Assembly (NCBI RefSeq): GCF_001704295.1
Contig: NZ_CP012334.1
Coordinates: 5,158,084 to 5,222,083, forward strand
Direction: 5' to 3'
Origin: Bordetella sp. H567
GTDB lineage: Bacteria > Pseudomonadota > Gammaproteobacteria > Burkholderiales > Burkholderiaceae_B
Length of the DNA: 64,000 nt
Made by a program: the position numbers and the translations under genes. Of the stretch, positions 34,075 to 42,635 are shown one piece after another. Positions within the stretch are counted from its first letter, which is position 1; every line of letters starts with the position of its first letter. The notes beneath the pieces are model-generated. The model worked only from the letters and a program-made list of their open reading frames with translations. It was not told the origin of the DNA and made no database searches.

Positions 34075-35046
34075 CTACTCGAGCTTGATATTGGCCTTCT
34101 TGATCACGCCCGCCCACATCGCGCGTTCCTGCTCGGCATAGGCCTTGAATTCCGCGGGCGGCATGGGCATGGGGATCACGCCCATGTCCTGCAGCTTGCC
34201 GGCCACTTCGGGCTGCGCCAGCGTCTTCTGCAAATCGGCGCTGAGCTTTTTCACCACCCCATCCGGCAGCCCCGCCGGCCCCACGACGCCCTGCCAGGCG
34301 TAGGCGGTGAAGTCCGTCACGCCCTGCTCGGCCATGGTGGGCACGTCGGGCAGCAATGCAAGCCGCTGCGGCGTGGCCGCGGCCAGCACGCGCAGTTTGC
34401 CCGCCTTGACGTTGGGCAGGCCGGCGGCAAGATCGATGAACATCATGTCCACCTGGCCGCCGAGCAGGTCCTGGATGGCCGGCGCCGCGCCCTTGTAGGG
34501 CACGTGCAGCATATCGACACCGGCGCGCTGCTTGAATAGCTCCAGCGCCAGGTGGTGCGGCGAACCGGAACCGGCGGAAGCGACCGTCAGCTTGCCCGGC
34601 GTGGCCCGCGCGGCAGCCAGCACGTCCGCGACGGTCTTGTAGGGTGAATTCGCATTCACGGCCAACAGCAAAGGCAGCTTGGCCAGGCCGCCGATGTATG
34701 TGAACTTGGCGGGGTCATAGGACAGCTTGGCATACAAGGAAGGGTTGTAGGCCAGGGTGCCGGAGTCGGCCGTGCCCACCATGTCGCCGTTGGGGGCGGC
34801 CTGGGCGATGGCCGTCGCGCCGATGATGGTGCCGGCACCGGGCCGGTTTTCCACGACGATGGTCTGGCCCAGGGACTTTTCCAGCGAACTGGCGACCGTG
34901 CGCGCGACGACGTCGGAACCGCCGCCGGCGGGATAGGGCACGATCCACCGTATGGGTTGCGTCGGCCAGTTCTGCCCGTACGCGGACGTGACGGCGGCGG
35001 CGCCCAGCGCAGCCATCATGGCCGCGCGCCTCAGGATTGCGTGCAT
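34075..35046 (-). CDS. Bug/TctC family tripartite tricarboxylate transporter binding protein
   Basis: Periplasmic binding protein of 323 aa of the Bug family, strongly expanded in Bordetella and relatives. A signal peptide ends near AYG (residue 24). Motifs WPTQPIRWIVPYPAGGGSDVVAR, VVENRPGAGTIIGATAIAQA and HVPYKGAAPAIQDLLGGQVDMMF are canonical. No tctA/tctB permease genes are near, as for most Bug genes, so it may serve a distant transporter. GGAGATAACACC precedes the ATG. It follows yggS by 169 bp on the same strand. Confidence 0.92.
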   Translation of the reverse strand: MHAILRRAAMMAALGAAAVTSAYGQNWPTQPIRWIVPYPAGGGSDVVARTVASSLEKSLGQTIVVENRPGAGTIIGATAIAQAAPNGDMVGTADSGTLAYNPSLYAKLSYDPAKFTYIGGLAKLPLLLAVNANSPYKTVADVLAAARATPGKLTVASAGSGSPHHLALELFKQRAGVDMLHVPYKGAAPAIQDLLGGQVDMMFIDLAAGLPNVKAGKLRVLAAATPQRLALLPDVPTMAEQGVTDFTAYAWQGVVGPAGLPDGVVKKLSADLQKTLAQPEVAGKLQDMGVIPMPMPPAEFKAYAEQERAMWAGVIKKANIKLE

Positions 35047-35215
35047 GGTGTTATCTCCGTGGCGCCCGCGTCGAAACGCGCGGGTCGGCGCCCATTATGC
35101 CGACAAGCCCGGAAAGCGCGCCATCCGGTGTAGCAAGCATGGCGCGCCGCCGGCCGATGCGCACGGCCGCGGATGGCCGGGCGTCGCCAGCTCCCCGCTG
35201 GATCGCGGGCCCCGA

Positions 35216-35938
35216 TCAGACCTCGGAGGCGCCGTAGTCGCGCGCGCCGAACAGCGCGCTGCCGATGCGTACCTCCGTCGACCCTTCCTCGATGGCCAGT
35301 TCGAAATCGCCGCTCATGCCCATGGACAGCCGCGTCATGTCGACGCCTTCGATCGCTTCGTCGCGCAGCCGGTCGCGCCAGCCGCGCAGGGCGCGAAAGC
35401 AGGCGCGGACCGCTTCGGGATCGGCCGAATTGACCGCCAGCGTCATCAGGCCGCGTACGCGCAGGCCGGCATAGTCGCGCGCCAGGGTGCGGACGAAGGC
35501 CGGCAATCCGGCCGGATCCAGGCCGTATTTGCTGGGCTCGTCGGAGGTCTTGACCTGCACCAGCACATCCAGCGTCCGCCCCTCCTGCTGCAGGCGCCGG
35601 TCCAGCGCCTGCGCCAGGTCCAGGCGGTCCAGCGACTGCACTTCGGCGGCCAGCCGCGCGGCGTCCTTGGCTTTGTTGGTCTGCAGATGGCCGATCACCA
35701 CCCAATCGATGGGGCAATCGGCCAGCGCGGCGGCCTTGTCGCGGATCTCCTGCATCTTGCTTTCGCCGAAGCGGCGCAGCCCCAGCCCGGCGGCCGCGCG
35801 GATGCGGTCGGCGCCGAACGTCTTGCTGACCGGCAGCAGGGCAACCTCGCCGGGGTCGCGGCTGGCACGGTCGCAGGCAGCGGCAATGCGGGATTGCAGC
35901 TCGGCCAGGCGCGTTGCGAAAGTGTCAGAGGTCGGCAT
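35216..35938 (-). CDS. YggS/PROSC family pyridoxal-phosphate homeostasis protein
   Basis: Single-domain PLP-binding TIM barrel of 240 aa that keeps free PLP in balance. The PLP lysine is Lys39 in LLPVSKTFGADRI. Further family motifs are FGESKMQEIRDK, WVVIGHLQTNKAK and LSMGMSGDFELAIEEGSTEVRIGSALFG. The ATG at 35938 (MPTSDTFATRL) is taken; a TTG five codons upstream is less likely. It diverges from the aminotransferase gene, itself a PLP enzyme. Confidence 0.92.
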   Translation of the reverse strand: MPTSDTFATRLAELQSRIAAACDRASRDPGEVALLPVSKTFGADRIRAAAGLGLRRFGESKMQEIRDKAAALADCPIDWVVIGHLQTNKAKDAARLAAEVQSLDRLDLAQALDRRLQQEGRTLDVLVQVKTSDEPSKYGLDPAGLPAFVRTLARDYAGLRVRGLMTLAVNSADPEAVRACFRALRGWRDRLRDEAIEGVDMTRLSMGMSGDFELAIEEGSTEVRIGSALFGARDYGASEV

Positions 35939-36057
35939 GAGTGGAATCGGCAAGGTTGTTAACGATCATTAGCAGTTATCAAGGCGCTAGTTTAGAATCT
36001 TCCGGCATCCGGGCCGCCCCCAGGCGGCATCCCATTCCTGGACCAGCGCACACCACC

Positions 36058-37302
36058 ATGTCGCCCCCTTCCGTGCCCGACTACGCGTTCGCGGCGCCCT
36101 TCCGTGTCCCCGCCACGTCCCCCATCCGCTCGCTGGCAGTCTACGCGAACCGCCCCGGCACGATCAGCATGTCGGGCGGCTATCCCGCCACGGAATTATT
36201 CGACGTGGAAGGCCTGAACGCCGCGTCGGCCAAGGTGGGCGCGCGGCTGTCCAGCTGCCTGCAGTACTCGAATATCGACGGCCAGGCGTCCTTGCGCGCG
36301 CAGCTGGCCCGGCTTTCGGAGGAACGCGGCATACGCTGCGATCCCGATACCGAACTGGCCGTGACCGGCGGTTCGCAGCAATCGTTGGCGCTGCTGGGCC
36401 GTGTGATGCTGCAGCCGGGCGATGCCGCCATCATCGAAAGCCCCTGCTTTCCGAATTCGCGCCAGGCCCTGCACTACACCGGCGCCACCCTGCACACGGC
36501 GCCGTCCGGACCGGACGGCGTGGACGTCGACGCGCTGGAGGAACTGGTCCAGCGGGTCAAGCCCAAGCTGGTCAGCGTGGTCGCCACCTTCTCCAATCCC
36601 TGCGGGGCCACCTTGAGTCTCGAACGGCGCCGGCGCCTGGTTGAACTGGCGGCACGGCATCGTTTCCTGCTGGTGGAGGACGACCCCTACGGCGAACTGC
36701 GCTTCGAAGGCGTAACCATTCCGCCGCTGCTGGCCCTGGCCGAGGGCGAGGCGCGCGATTGGGTGGTGTATATCTCCAGCATGTCCAAGACCATGGCGCC
36801 GGCGCTGCGCATCGGCTGGATGATCGCGCCGGCCGAGGTGCGACGGCGCTGCGTCAGCGCCAAGGCGTCCGACGATATGGCGTCGTCGGCGTGGATACAG
36901 GAAATCGTCGCGCAATACGTCGAGGACGGCCGCTATCACGTCCATGTGCCGCGCATCCGCGCCGCCTACGCCGCGCGTGCCGCCGCCCTGGCCCAGGCTC
37001 TGACGAAGGAACTGGGCGAGCAGGTGACCTTCCGCAAGCCGCAGGGCGGCATGTTCTGCTGGGCGCGCCTGAACGGCGACATCGACAGCACACGACTCCT
37101 GCCTTACGCCATCGAACACGAAGTGGTTTATGTTCCCGGCAAGGCGTTCTATATCGACCCCGCCCAGGCCGACATGCAGGCGATGCGGCTGTCCTTCGCC
37201 ACGATGAACGAAGAACAGATCCGCACCGGCATCGTGCGTCTGCGCCAGGCGCTGCAAGCCTGTGCCGAGGGCAAGGCCGTGACAGTGGCCCTGCCGGCAT
37301 AG
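36058..37302 (+). CDS. PLP-dependent aminotransferase, class I/II (LysN/2-aminoadipate type)
   Basis: Fold-type I aminotransferase of 414 aa. Lys244 in SSMSKTMAPALRIGW should bind PLP. VTGGSQQSLALLGRV, SNPCGATLSLERRR and LLVEDDPYGELRF are standard cofactor-contact segments. It lacks the N-terminal GntR-type HTH of MocR regulators, so it is an enzyme, closest in feel to the 2-aminoadipate/aromatic aminotransferase group. Substrate is not deducible. A -10-like TAGAAT at 35993-35998 lies upstream. It diverges from yggS. Confidence 0.85.
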   Translation: MSPPSVPDYAFAAPFRVPATSPIRSLAVYANRPGTISMSGGYPATELFDVEGLNAASAKVGARLSSCLQYSNIDGQASLRAQLARLSEERGIRCDPDTELAVTGGSQQSLALLGRVMLQPGDAAIIESPCFPNSRQALHYTGATLHTAPSGPDGVDVDALEELVQRVKPKLVSVVATFSNPCGATLSLERRRRLVELAARHRFLLVEDDPYGELRFEGVTIPPLLALAEGEARDWVVYISSMSKTMAPALRIGWMIAPAEVRRRCVSAKASDDMASSAWIQEIVAQYVEDGRYHVHVPRIRAAYAARAAALAQALTKELGEQVTFRKPQGGMFCWARLNGDIDSTRLLPYAIEHEVVYVPGKAFYIDPAQADMQAMRLSFATMNEEQIRTGIVRLRQALQACAEGKAVTVALPA

Positions 37303-37321
37303 CGAGGGCCGCAACCCGCAA

Positions 37322-37351
37322 GCGCGGCTTGCGCGCCCGCGCAAGCCGCGC
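37322..37351. terminator. Strong hairpin between convergent genes
   Basis: Perfect 13-bp stem: GCGCGGCTTGCGC (37322-37334), loop GCCC, GCGCAAGCCGCGC (37339-37351). It lies between the converging aminotransferase and S8-like protease genes. No T-run is present on either side, so factor-assisted or bidirectional termination is suggested. Confidence 0.5.
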
Positions 37352-37366
37352 GCGGGCACGCCGGCC

Positions 37367-39208
37367 TCAATGCCCCAATACCTGCAGATCCCAGGACAAC
37401 AGGGAAGCCTGGTCGGCGCGAGGATCCCGGACATCGACGACCTGGAGCTTCCATTTGCCCTTGGCGTTCTCGTCCAGGAAGGCATTGGTGGCTACCCGGT
37501 TGATCGAAAAAAATTCCTTCACGTGGGACCCGTCGGTCGACTCGAAGTTGTGCGAGAAGCGCGTGAGTCCGGTCAGCGGCGGCAGGACGATGCTGCGCGT
37601 GCCCGAAGGAGATACCAGGGCGATACGGAGATTGCGCGGTGTTTTGTGGGTGGTCTGCAAGCGGATCTGCACCGCCTCCACGCGCATGTCGCGCTCGAAG
37701 CGCATCGCCGAATAGCCGGCGCTTTCATCGCGATAAGGGATGGGCACGGGCTTGCCGGTGGTGCGCTGCCAACCGGAATCGATGGCGGGCGCAAGCCCGC
37801 GGAAGTCGCGCGCGGCGTCCACGGCGCGCTTGGCGTCCACCAGGCCGAAGCCGTACCAGTTGCTGAACGGGCGCTTGGCGGCATTGACGACCCAGCCATC
37901 CTCCAGCGTCATGCCTTCCCACTGTATGGGTTGGCGTTCGGCGTCCACTTTGCGTGCCGTAATGGCCAGCAGGTACTTGATGTCGCGCCACGTCAGCGCG
38001 GGATTGACCTGCAGCATCAATGCCGCCACGCCGGTAACGGTGGGCGCGGCCGCGGATGTGCCATTGAACAGGCCCGTATAGCGGCAGTCGGGATTCAGCT
38101 CGGACGGCGCGCCGGTCGCCATCCCATTGATGAACCTGTCCGGTCCCGGGTTATCCGAGTATTCCCAGCCCCAGCTGCAGTCCGTGACATCCGGCGCGAT
38201 GATCGCCGCCCCGTGGATTGCGTTGTCCGGCATGTGCTTGTCGTATCGCGAAACATAACCGCCCTTCTCCCGGCCGAACTCCCCGCCCAGTCCGGAGACC
38301 CAAAGCGAGGAGCCTGTCCGCGAGTAGGAGGACTTCCGGCCTTCCGCGTTCACCGCGCCCACGTTGACCACATTCCAGCGGGAAGCCCGGACGTCCGTGT
38401 TGGCGGACATGTACCCTACGTCGGGCCGGGCGTCGTTCGCGCCGGCCTTGGCGCGCCGTCCCGGGCCGCCTTCCATGAATTCGTTCCCCGCGGCTCGCAC
38501 GATCAGGGAAGCATCCTGTTGGGCATCCTTGAAGACCTTACGCTTGCGATAGGGGTCGAACATATTCTGCTTGGCGCCGAAGCTCTCGTTGATCAGCGCT
38601 GGACGAGGATGCATCCGGGCTTCGAATCTTCCCAGGTCCAGGATCTTGGCCTCTGGCGCGACACCGCGGCCTCCTTTTCCATTGCCGCCTACCGCCGCGA
38701 TGATGCCCGCGACGCTGGTCGCATGCGAGGACGGTTTCCAGTCTGATCCGGGCCGGTAATCACGGGCGGGCAGCACCATGTTGTCGGCCAGGTCTTCATG
38801 GCCGGCATGGATGGTCGCCATCCGGGGCTCGCTCACGCCCACGACGACGCCTTTACCGGTGACGCCGGTGCGGTGCAGGTTGCCGATGTTCAGGTCGACG
38901 CCGGGCGTGGGCCTGTCCCGCGCAATTGCGTGCTGGCCTCTGTTCTTCAAATGCCACTGATACCGATAGAGCGGATCGCGTCCCTTGAGCGGCGCATTGC
39001 CGATCGCATCCAGCGGCGGGTCGTCCGTCGACGGGGCGGACGGCACGTCCGGCCGGGACGCCTCCGCGTTCTCGAATTGCCGCGCGGCATGCGAGGCCGC
39101 GCCATCCAGGGCAAGCGCCGGGCCGTCTCGGCCATCCGAAACGGGCACCGATCCAGCGACGCCGTCGTTCGTCGCCACGGGGGAAAGTAGGGAGAAAGTC
39201 GCTTGCAT
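37367..39208 (-). CDS. Kexin/subtilisin-like S8 protein with P-domain and altered catalytic Asp
   Basis: The 613-residue product has an S8 peptidase-like domain at about residues 85-470 and a P/homoB-like beta domain at about 500-613 (MRVEAVQIRLQTTHK, RNLRIALVSPSGT). His162 in SSHATSVAGIIAA, Asn242 in AAGNE and Ser385 in NGTSAAAPTVTG fit the His, oxyanion-hole and Ser positions. The segment that should hold the catalytic Asp reads VVVGVSEPR, so Glu127 stands where Asp is expected. His is followed by Ala instead of Gly (HAT, usual HGT). No classical signal peptide is visible at MQATFSLLSPV. Activity is uncertain. Earlier in-frame starts lie in unrelated sequence. It follows a terminator behind the kinase gene. 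Confidence 0.75.
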   Translation of the reverse strand: MQATFSLLSPVATNDGVAGSVPVSDGRDGPALALDGAASHAARQFENAEASRPDVPSAPSTDDPPLDAIGNAPLKGRDPLYRYQWHLKNRGQHAIARDRPTPGVDLNIGNLHRTGVTGKGVVVGVSEPRMATIHAGHEDLADNMVLPARDYRPGSDWKPSSHATSVAGIIAAVGGNGKGGRGVAPEAKILDLGRFEARMHPRPALINESFGAKQNMFDPYRKRKVFKDAQQDASLIVRAAGNEFMEGGPGRRAKAGANDARPDVGYMSANTDVRASRWNVVNVGAVNAEGRKSSYSRTGSSLWVSGLGGEFGREKGGYVSRYDKHMPDNAIHGAAIIAPDVTDCSWGWEYSDNPGPDRFINGMATGAPSELNPDCRYTGLFNGTSAAAPTVTGVAALMLQVNPALTWRDIKYLLAITARKVDAERQPIQWEGMTLEDGWVVNAAKRPFSNWYGFGLVDAKRAVDAARDFRGLAPAIDSGWQRTTGKPVPIPYRDESAGYSAMRFERDMRVEAVQIRLQTTHKTPRNLRIALVSPSGTRSIVLPPLTGLTRFSHNFESTDGSHVKEFFSINRVATNAFLDENAKGKWKLQVVDVRDPRADQASLLSWDLQVLGH

Positions 39209-39321
39209 GAGGCCTACCGGTGGAAGAGGCCGCGTAAGTGCGCGATGGCGGGCGATCGTCCCAAAAAAGGCGGGCAAACGGCCAAATATCGGACCAGTCC
39301 TACAAAACAGGCACGCAGGAA

Positions 39322-39343
39322 GAAAATCCGCCCGCGCGGGCGG
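39322..39343 (-). terminator. Intrinsic terminator of the RuBisCO-like/kinase operon
   Basis: CCGCCCGCGCGGGCGG at 39328-39343 is a perfect palindrome forming a GC stem. On the minus strand it is followed by ATTTTC. It begins 2 bases past the kinase stop codon, so it ends the catabolic operon before the S8-like gene. Confidence 0.6.
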
Positions 39344-39345
39344 CG

Positions 39346-40779
39346 TCATCCTGCGTCGGCGAGCAGCTCGACGAACAAACCGGGGGGCCCCATTTGCCCG
39401 CCTTTGAGCATCAATTCCACCTGATCGGCGGAATGCCCTGGCGCGTGGACGCGGCAGACGGCCACGCCAGGACTGGGCGCGTAGGCGAAGGTCAGCGCCC
39501 GCGCGCCCCAGGATTGCACCGCCAGGCTGGACGTATCTCCACCGGCAAAGCCGGCCCGCGCCAAGGGATGCCGTGCCAGCACGTCCGTCATCAGGCGGCC
39601 GCAGGCCTCGGCCAGCGCACGGGTAAAGCCCGGCCGCGAAGCGCCGCTGTCGTCGCTCGATGTGCTGTGCGCCACCACGCTGCGGCCCTCGCGCAGCGCC
39701 TGGACGATGCGGTTCGCCAGCGCCTGGGCGTAATCGCCATCGCGCCCGGCCATGGCCGCCGCATCCAGGACCAGGGAGACGAAACCGGCCTGCTCCGCCG
39801 CGGCGACCTGCCGGGCCGTGATGGGAGAGCGGCTGCCGGCGATGATGAAGGTCTGGCTTACCGGACGCCCGGCGGCCGGTAAGCCGCCGGGGGCCGAGGC
39901 GGCCGCCGGCGCGATGGACCCGTCCGACCCCGCGCCGGCCATGTCGGCCGTGTCGGCCGCCAGCAGGGCCTGCACCGCGCCTGTCGGCCCCACGGTCAGC
40001 AAGGGCCCCTGGCCCATGGCTTGCCGATGCCATAGCAAGGCGCCGATGCGCCGCAGGTCCGCCGTGCGCGCCACGTCGAACAGCACGGCCGGCGCGCCGG
40101 CGCCGATCAGCGCATCCAGTCGGGCCACGCGGGCCGACTCGTCCTGCGCCAGCATCTCCGTATCGAAGGACGCCACGCCCGCCAGCCCTTGCCGTGCCAG
40201 GTGCACGCGCAGGTCGGCTTCGTCCATGGGCGTGACGGGATGCCGGCTCATCGTGGGATGACGGTCCAGGCGATACACCTGTCCACCCTGGCCGGCGCGA
40301 GCGTACAGATTGGCGAAGATGCAGTAGCGCCCCAGGTTGGGCTGCCCGCCGACGATATAGGCCGGCCGCGTCCCGAGTTCACGCCAGGCGATGGCGACCG
40401 CATGGCCGATGCTGCCGATGTGGGGTGCGCTGTCGAAGGTCGAGCAGGTCTTGTAGTGGACGACATCCGCTCCCGTGGCCGCCAGGCCGCGCAAGACCCG
40501 CGGCAGCGCCTGGTCCATTTCGACGGGCGACATGGCGCGCGCCGTGCCGGCCACGCCGACGCAATCCAGGGGACCGAAACAGGCCAGGTCGTCGGCCGTG
40601 GGGACATCCAGGAACAGCGCCGCGCGCCAGCCGGCCGACACCACCGTCGCCAGCGTGTCGGTGGATCCGGTGAAGTCGTCTCCGTAATAGGCCAGCCGTA
40701 CGCGCGGCGGCCTATCGCCGTGGTGCGCCGCCTCGCCTTTCGTCGTGCCTATCGGCATCCGCGCCATCCTTTTCCGCAT
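39346..40779 (-). CDS. DUF1537 four-carbon acid sugar kinase (OtnK/OiaK-type)
   Basis: Kinase of up to 477 aa in the four-carbon acid sugar kinase family. The N-terminal substrate domain opens with LAYYGDDFTGSTDTLATV and includes HYKTCSTFDSAPHIGSIGHA. The C-terminal nucleotide-binding domain has FIIAGSRSPITARQV, GFAGGDTSSLAVQSWGA and the final LMLKGGQMGPPGLFVELL. Family members phosphorylate 3-oxo-tetronates or 3-oxo-isoapionate. It follows the RuBisCO-like gene by 30 bp, the pairing known for OiaK/OiaX-type pathways. The start is ambiguous: ATGs at 40779, 40767 and 40758, the latter two with GGA-type sites. An Ala/Gly-rich insert (AADTADMAGAGSDGSIAPAAA) lies between the domains. Confidence 0.88.
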   Translation of the reverse strand: MRKRMARMPIGTTKGEAAHHGDRPPRVRLAYYGDDFTGSTDTLATVVSAGWRAALFLDVPTADDLACFGPLDCVGVAGTARAMSPVEMDQALPRVLRGLAATGADVVHYKTCSTFDSAPHIGSIGHAVAIAWRELGTRPAYIVGGQPNLGRYCIFANLYARAGQGGQVYRLDRHPTMSRHPVTPMDEADLRVHLARQGLAGVASFDTEMLAQDESARVARLDALIGAGAPAVLFDVARTADLRRIGALLWHRQAMGQGPLLTVGPTGAVQALLAADTADMAGAGSDGSIAPAAASAPGGLPAAGRPVSQTFIIAGSRSPITARQVAAAEQAGFVSLVLDAAAMAGRDGDYAQALANRIVQALREGRSVVAHSTSSDDSGASRPGFTRALAEACGRLMTDVLARHPLARAGFAGGDTSSLAVQSWGARALTFAYAPSPGVAVCRVHAPGHSADQVELMLKGGQMGPPGLFVELLADAG

Positions 40780-40809
40780 CGCGGCCCGGCCCCGCAGGCG
40801 GACACCGCT

Positions 40810-42075
40810 TCAACCATAGAAAGCCAGGGCCCGCGCCAGCGCGGGGCGATCGCGCGCGAAGTCCGGCAGGGGCACGCCGGCACGCGCGGCGTCCCAGGCG
40901 TCGCGGATGCTCTGCACGCCCGCGGCGGCGCCGTCGGGATGGCCCAGGATACCGCCGCCCGACAGGAATATCAGGTCGTCGCTGCCCAGCCCGGCGAAGG
41001 TGGCCGGCACGGTGCCGGCCCACTGCCCCGAGGAAAACACCGGCATGACGGCATCGCCGCCCGCCATGGGCGCCAGGCAGGCGCGCGCAGATGCGATGAC
41101 GCTCTCGTCGCTTTCGTAGAACTTGCCGCCCAGTCCGTTGACATGCAGCTGGTCCACGCCGGCCAGGCGCCACAGTGCCTGGTAGGCCGGAAAGGCGATG
41201 CCCAGCGCGGGATGCCGCGACATCATCGCCATGCCGTTGCGATGGCCGTGGATGGCCAGCGGCGTGGTGCGTCGCAAGGCCTGGATGGCGCTGTAGCCGC
41301 ACCAGTTCAGGCTGGCCATGACACAGGTGCCGCCGGCGGCTTCCACGCGCGCGGCGTGGCCGCGCATGGCGTCCAGGTCGTCCGAGATATTGAAGGCGTA
41401 CATGACCTTGCGCCCCGTGCGCTGGGCATGGTCGTTGATCACCCGCATGACGGCCTCTACTCGCCGCGCCAGCGGCGAATGCGGCGGGTTGGCCATGCAT
41501 TCGTCGTCCTTGATGAAATCCACGCCGGCCTCGCACAGGCCGGCCACCACGCGGGCCGTTTCCTCGGGCGTCATGCCGACGTTGGGCTTGATGATGGTCC
41601 CCAGTATGGGACCATCCCGGCGGCCGGCCAGCGCCCGCGTTCCGTCCACCCCGTGGCGCGGTGCGTCGAACAGCCGGACGTAGTCCGCCGGCAGATCCAG
41701 CGCAAGCAGCTTGACGCCGGTCATCTCGCCCAGGTCGTAGATATTGCCGCCCACCGTGGCCGCCAGCGTCGGCAGGTTCGCGCCCACGTTGTCCACCGGA
41801 AAGGACACCGTGATGACAGCCTGCCGGAAGGGTCCCTGCACGCCACGCCGCGCCAGGAAGGCATTGGGCAGGCTGGGCGTATCGGCGACGCCGGTCTGCT
41901 CGATGGACTGGACGATGGCGCGCGAACGGCGGCGCAGGTCGTCGGTTTCGCCGGCCACCCGCACGAAGGTGCCGCTGGACTGCTCGCCCGCCAGGACCTC
42001 GGCGGCCTGTTCCAGCGGAAAGGGAGTTTCGATGAAATACGTGGCGCGGAAATCGCGCCGCTGGGTGTCCGTCAT
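40810..42075 (-). CDS. RuBisCO-like protein (form IV) of acid-sugar catabolism
   Basis: RuBisCO-like protein of 421 aa. Key positions of the RuBisCO active site are kept: Lys163 in GTIIKPNVGM (Lys175 equivalent), the carbamylation/metal triad Lys189-Asp191-Glu192 in GVDFIKDDE, HGHRNG at 276-281, loop-6 Lys318 in NGLGGKFYE, SSGQWAG at 348-354 and the phosphate loop SGGGILGHPDG. It should therefore be a Mg-dependent, carbamylated enzyme acting on a phosphorylated enolisable sugar acid. Such proteins act in 3-oxo-isoapionate 4-phosphate decarboxylation or transcarboxylation, and the downstream kinase agrees. It is not a CO2-fixing enzyme: the small subunit and phosphoribulokinase are absent. The ATG is 7 bp after the VOC stop. 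Confidence 0.9.
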   Translation of the reverse strand: MTDTQRRDFRATYFIETPFPLEQAAEVLAGEQSSGTFVRVAGETDDLRRRSRAIVQSIEQTGVADTPSLPNAFLARRGVQGPFRQAVITVSFPVDNVGANLPTLAATVGGNIYDLGEMTGVKLLALDLPADYVRLFDAPRHGVDGTRALAGRRDGPILGTIIKPNVGMTPEETARVVAGLCEAGVDFIKDDECMANPPHSPLARRVEAVMRVINDHAQRTGRKVMYAFNISDDLDAMRGHAARVEAAGGTCVMASLNWCGYSAIQALRRTTPLAIHGHRNGMAMMSRHPALGIAFPAYQALWRLAGVDQLHVNGLGGKFYESDESVIASARACLAPMAGGDAVMPVFSSGQWAGTVPATFAGLGSDDLIFLSGGGILGHPDGAAAGVQSIRDAWDAARAGVPLPDFARDRPALARALAFYG

Positions 42076-42082
42076 GGCGCGT

Positions 42083-42622
42083 CTACAGCGTGGAAAGATC
42101 AGGAAAGGGGCGCACGGGATCGCTGCCGTCCCAGCCGATGGACGCCTCGCGGATCATGCGGAACAGGCGGCCCTTGGGACCGGCGATTTCGGACAGTTCG
42201 ATGACCGTGCCGGGATGGGTTTCGGTTTCGTAGTAGACGTAGCGGCCGCGTTCGCCGACCTCGCCGCTCATGCCGACCTTCAAGCCGTGCTGCGCCAGGC
42301 GGCGCACGTCCTCGTCGAAGTTTTCCGTCCAGTACGCCAGGTGCTGCAGGCCGGTGTGGCCGGCGTCCAGGAAGGCCTTGTACATGGACGGCGCGTCGTT
42401 GCGCTGCTGGATCAGCTCGATCTGCAGCGGCCCGGAATTCGCCAGCGCCACGGAGACCTCGATGGGCGAGGGCTGGCCGCGGTACATGAAATTCCTGACC
42501 GGCACGCGGTCGGCGTAGAACCACGGGCCGATGCCCAGCGTCTCGCTCCAATGCCGCATTTCCTTATGGATATCGCGCACGACGTATCCCGCCTGCCGCA
42601 CTTCGCCGAACAACCGACTCAT
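42083..42622 (-). CDS. VOC (glyoxalase-fold) family protein
   Basis: Metal enzyme of 179 aa built from two beta-alpha-beta-beta-beta modules. Likely metal ligands are Gln10, Glu69 in LQIELIQ, His94 in GLQHLAYWTENFDED and Glu142 in GTVIELSE, the arrangement of methylmalonyl-CoA epimerase and related lyases or isomerases. GAGG lies 7 bases before the ATG. Thirteen bases separate it from the TRAP permease gene and 7 from the RuBisCO-like gene, so it is tightly inside the operon. A role as isomerase, epimerase or ring-opening enzyme on the imported compound is inferred, not known. Confidence 0.8.
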   Translation of the reverse strand: MSRLFGEVRQAGYVVRDIHKEMRHWSETLGIGPWFYADRVPVRNFMYRGQPSPIEVSVALANSGPLQIELIQQRNDAPSMYKAFLDAGHTGLQHLAYWTENFDEDVRRLAQHGLKVGMSGEVGERGRYVYYETETHPGTVIELSEIAGPKGRLFRMIREASIGWDGSDPVRPFPDLSTL

Positions 42623-42635
42623 GGTTACACCTCGA

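Noticed and set aside
40810-42075. Genuine CO2-fixing RuBisCO
   Set aside because: KPNVGM replaces the second conserved Lys of KPKLGL, no small subunit or phosphoribulokinase is near, and the neighbours are sugar-acid catabolic genes.
40189-42204. Plus-strand open frame of 671 codons across the kinase and RuBisCO-like genes
   Set aside because: It spans two well-supported genes on the other strand and has no ribosome-binding site or recognisable domain.
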